From assembly GCA_038049695.1 (NCBI GenBank), contig CP142454.1:88992501-89056500 (forward strand): DNA of 64,000 bases, written 5' to 3'. Shown piece by piece: positions 60,466 through 64,000 of the stretch; the first letter of the stretch is position 1; each line of letters begins with the position of its first letter. The position numbers and the translations under genes are program-made. The notes below the pieces were generated by a model. The model had not been told where the DNA came from, searched no databases, and worked only from the letters and a program-made list of their open reading frames with translations. Origin of the DNA: Cinnamomum chago (Eukaryota; Streptophyta; Magnoliopsida; Laurales; Lauraceae).

Positions 60466-62001
60466 GTAAGATATAGAGGAAAAACAACTAGTGACTAAAA
60501 CATAAGAAATAAATATTTGAATTTTTTCAATGGGAGATCAGATCTCGTGAATGATCTCCCACACGCTTCCAATGAGTGGAGCCCATGTAGGGGCCTGCGT
60601 AATGAAGATTCATGTCGCTTAAAGTGAAAGCTCATCGTTTATGAGATGGTAATAATAATTGGTCTCATTGAAAGATTGATTATATCATTGATAACATAAT
60701 GATCTAATCTTACATATTATCAATCATATTTTTTACTCACATCATCAACCATACGCCCTATCTTGTATGGGAATAAAATCCTTTTAAAGTAAAATTTGGT
60801 AACACCCTAGAAACAAAACAATCATTAATTTGAGTAGTTTAGTGTTTCATTCTATCGGGTGTCATTGTGGGTTCAACTCCTCCCACTCAAAGAAAGCGTG
60901 TTGGAGATTACACAGAAGATCTAGACTTTTTTATGATCACAAGCCCCACACCATCACCATATACAACTCTGCTGCCTACTTCTATTATAAAGCTAGTGTT
61001 TGAAAAAGAAAAAACCATCTTTGATTATCTCATTCACTAATCTTGTTTCAATAAGGTCTAAAACTATATATGCATAACAAGGACTTTATACAATTGCAAC
61101 AACATAAAATGATGAAGCAGATATTTTACCCTTTGTTTTGATTATAGCGTGCAAGTTACAACCCAATCAAGAGGTGGTTGGACCAAACGGATTGCATTGG
61201 CACCTAAACTGTTTGGAAAGGCATCATTTGTGTGCATCAATTTCCTAACATCCTCGTAATGTGATCCATGCATTGACACAAAGGAGGTCTGGCAGGATTT
61301 TTAATACAAGATGATGACGTAACGCCACCTGTCATACTTCGTCAACTTACGCATCTCGCACATGTGACGAACAATGACAGAAACGACAAATGCATCCACG
61401 TCACTACGTGGTCGGCTACCGAGCCGCGTCGAGTGTCTCGAACAAGTGGAAGTCGTCACCGTACGTAAGCAACACCGAAAAGTGACGACTATGGAAGGTG
61501 CCAAGGTGGTGATGCGTGGCGTGGCTGGTCCACAATGAACCGGAACCTCTCTAGTGCTTCGACCTTTTGGGAATGGTAAGGTGAAGGAGTTGAGCCTTAA
61601 AGTGGGGCCAATTTATTGAAAATCAGGTCCTTTCAAAATAAATGCACTCATTAATAGAGTTGGTCACACCATATGATTGACCGTTTTATTAAAATTTAAT
61701 TAATATAATTATTTTTATAACTAATTTTATGGTTATAAAATTACTAATTTGATTGTAAGACCAACTCCTATTGAAGTAAAATTTGAAAACACATACACTA
61801 TATATATATATATATATTAAAAATACGTTTTGTTTCAATATATCAGATTTTGATCAAGTGAGCCCTGAACCGAGATCCTAGCTTAGTCATATATATCAAT
61901 AATAGTTTCTATGCAACAGATGTGTCTGGAACTCTAAAGTAGGGCACACATCATGATAGTATGGACTGTTTATCGTGAATGCAATCATCTCCAGTTGGGG
62001 G

Positions 62002-62042
<41 letters not shown>

Positions 62043-62217
62043 CTAGCTTTTCTAAGCTGAAGCTTATTTTATTTTAAGTTGAAACATATCCTATAAGAGA
62101 TAAGGTTGGGGCCCTCACTTCCATATCTAATGCCAACAACTTAATTATAAGGTCCCAACCCCTATCTCTCATAGTAAGGTGAGAGATACTTTTACAAGAG
62201 CATCTCTTATATATACA

Positions 62218-62397
62218 GGGGGACATTCATGTGCATCCATCCCTCACCATAGGGTGAGCGAACTTTCCCTTTTTTCACGTGAATATTCCTTTCATGCATA
62301 TGACCATATATGACTTTTCCTCTTTTGCACATGAAAATTTCTAATTATTGAAATGTCCATCACCCAATGGTGAGGGATGGATGCACATGAATACTCT
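62218..62397. mobile_element. MITE upstream of the glutaredoxin gene
   Basis: ATTCATGTGCATCCATCCCT...CACCATAGGGTG (62226-62257) is inverted almost perfectly at 62362-62391. Unpaired centre about 105 bp. It lies about 550 bp before the glutaredoxin start. Confidence 0.8.
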
Positions 62398-62857
62398 TTA
62401 TATATATATATTCAAACTTTAGCTCAGTAAGAGTGGCGCCACTGTCTAATTGATATGTGATTAATGCCATATTCGCATTGATGCTATTTTAGTAGCCAAT
62501 CAAGATTTTCTTTCACGTGCTTAGTCATATAGTGGGACCCATTCTTGTAAGTTGAAGTTTGACATACAGCACAAGAGGGAATGAGATTTTAAATGAACAG
62601 TCCGGATTATGAACATGTGGACAAAGAGAAACTTGTTATCATAGAGGCAATGAGAGGATCAAGGCTTGTGAGCCGTTCCAATCCTTCAACTCAGGATATC
62701 TCCAAGTTATGGCCTCAGAGGAGGACTTGCAGGCATTGTCCCATGCATGACGGCAACGACCTATCCATAAATAAATAAATAAATAAACTCCTATCTTCTT
62801 CTCCCACACCAACTAAGAAGATTCCTGCCTCTCTCTCCTCACCTTCGTCCTTTCTCT

Positions 62858-62866
62858 TATATATAT
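62858..62866 (+). promoter_or_regulatory. Likely TATA box of the glutaredoxin gene
   Basis: TATATATAT within a C/T-rich context, 82 bp before the ATG. A single TGACG core (62748-62752), the half-site used by TGA bZIP factors, lies about 105 bp further upstream; a second half-site is not evident. Confidence 0.5.
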
Positions 62867-62947
62867 CCTTCTTTTGTTCTCTTTGTCTCTTACTTTTGCT
62901 ATAAACATCTTCTTCTTTGTTAGTTTTCATCTTTGTTAGAACCCAAG

Positions 62948-63364
62948 ATGCATCAGGCAATTCCATACAAAACATGGGCTCCCATTTCATCAGACAGCCG
63001 AAGCATGGCCACAGCGATGATCGACAGGCCCGGCGAGGGCGGTGCCGATGCCTCGGAGAGATTGAAGAGGGTGGTGGAGGAGAACCCTGTGTTGGTATTT
63101 GGCCAAAGAGGGTGTTTCATGTGCCATGTGGTCAATAGGCTGCTTCTGGGTCATGGGGTGAAGGCTGTTGTTTGGGAGGTGGAAGAAGGTGAGGAGTCAA
63201 GCCTTGTGCAGGAGATTGCGATGATGCCCGGCGATCAACGGCTGCAATTCCCCGCCGTGTTCATTGGAGGAAGATTTGTGGGAGGGATTGATCGGCTCAT
63301 TTCCCTTCATATTTCTGGTGATTTGGTGCCCATTTTGAAAGAAGCCGGTGCTTTGTGGTTGTAA
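62948..63364 (+). CDS. CC-type glutaredoxin (ROXY), GRXC9/GRX480-like
   Basis: A single-exon frame of 138 aa. It is a plant-specific class III glutaredoxin-like protein; relatives bind TGA bZIP factors and TOPLESS-type corepressors and tune salicylate/jasmonate or detoxification responses. Residues 41-138 match GRXC9 closely: RVVEENPVLVFGQRG, active site Cys56-Phe57-Met58-Cys59, HVVNRLLLGHGV, FPAVFIGGRFVGG (cis-Pro102) and the C-terminal LVPILKEAGALWL. ALWL (135-138) is the motif needed for TGA interaction. The usual CC at the active site is C-F here. The ATG at 62948 is chosen because the frame upstream has no Met. Intronless, as is usual for this class. Confidence 0.95.
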   Translation: MHQAIPYKTWAPISSDSRSMATAMIDRPGEGGADASERLKRVVEENPVLVFGQRGCFMCHVVNRLLLGHGVKAVVWEVEEGEESSLVQEIAMMPGDQRLQFPAVFIGGRFVGGIDRLISLHISGDLVPILKEAGALWL

Positions 63365-64000
63365 CTAGTACTTCTTGTATTTAATTTCCTCAATCTTGTA
63401 CTTTGGTACTTGTTTCTATTTTATTTTGTATTTGCAAGAATTGCTATATAACTCTGATCGGATTTGTGCGGTTGATCTCAATATAGTTGGGACAAGGCTT
63501 TGAAGACGATCATCATTTACGATAATTGTAAAAGGTTTAAGCTTTATATAATTTGATTTTCTAGAGTGTAGATACTATCTCTTTTTCATTACTCCTGTCC
63601 ATAAGTTTGTAAATTGAGTAGTTGTTGACAAGTTCTCTAAGCCCACCATAATGAATGTCATTCTACATTCACAGGTTTTAATGGTGGAATATATATATAA
63701 AAGGGTCTGAGGGTTCATTAGAGATCGATCAAATATGAGTACAATCTAATCATAATCATGAATGTAATAAATACCCTTGACGTTTGACAATTATGGATAC
63801 ACTAGCTAGTGAGACCATTAATTAATTATGCAGCTCATTTTGTGCAGCTAGCTCCTGATCCAACTGCACCTGGCAAGGGTCATGGTGGGCCGGTAGCCTA
63901 ATTTCTTGATTAAATAATTGTACCCTCACCTATGGAACAAAGGTCTAATTAGTCTCCATTCCTCTTGGGTGTCTCACTTATAGCCTGTTTTGTTTAGTTA
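63365..64000. other. Glutaredoxin 3' region and spacer
   Basis: Probable 3' UTR to about 63450. ATCTCAATATAGTTGGGACA...GGCTTTGAAGACGATCATC (about 63475-63512) is another Au-SINE-like 3' end. No further gene before the window ends. Confidence 0.4.

Larger units (their letters stand above)
56434..62217. other. ARF 3' region and repeat-rich spacer, about 5.8 kb
   Basis: No gene recognised. Contents: a purine-rich tract at 57490-57660, (AT)n at about 58447-58480, a 35-bp duplication, a pyrimidine-rich patch at 59740-59820, a G-quadruplex motif, a SINE-like tail, a CpG-rich patch at about 61310-61530 and (TA)n at about 62005-62039. The small frames at 58625 and 59195 match nothing I know. Confidence 0.45.

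Overview
This window is nuclear DNA from a flowering plant. It is AT-rich, its genes carry GT-AG introns, and short transposable elements sit in nearly every gap. Five protein-coding genes can be rebuilt exon by exon. They are a PP28/PDAP1-type phosphoprotein (minus strand, 5978-13406), a peroxisomal ACX3-type acyl-CoA oxidase (plus, 23017-30766), an intronless histone H3.1 (plus, 33689-34099), an ARF3/ETTIN-type auxin response factor (plus, 46191-56433) and a CC-type glutaredoxin of the GRXC9/ROXY19 type (plus, 62948-63364). A pectate lyase pseudogene (4315-5835) and a hAT transposase fragment (16226-16462, minus) are broken coding relics. I recognised no rRNA, convincing tRNA, CRISPR array or prokaryotic feature.

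Layout. Positions 1-4000 are repeats: a GC-rich 341-bp higher-order repeat, an AT-rich minisatellite, a polypyrimidine element with terminal inverted repeats, and an AACCG-rich palindromic hAT-like element. Positions 4.3-5.8 kb hold the pectate lyase relic, split by another hAT-like element. Positions 6-13.4 kb are the PP28 gene, whose introns carry several Tourist-like MITEs and a 130-bp tandem array. Positions 13.4-23 kb are intergenic repeat debris. ACX3 follows, then H3.1 with a duplicated octamer/CCGTCG promoter module. A long gene-poor stretch (34.1-46.2 kb) precedes the ARF gene. The ARF introns hold a long (AG)n tract, a palindromic TG...CA element, a TRIM array and a CTG-rich tandem repeat. 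The last 7.5 kb is repeat-rich and ends with the glutaredoxin gene.

Most notable: the ARF gene looks like ARF3/ETTIN in its DNA-binding and middle regions and has two identical tasiR-ARF target sites 210 nt apart. Unlike Arabidopsis ETTIN, it still encodes an intact C-terminal PB1 domain. Retention of one intron would give a PB1-less, ETTIN-like protein. This may point to an early-diverging angiosperm, but I hold that placement weakly. The genes are unrelated housekeeping and regulatory loci and do not form a pathway or cluster.
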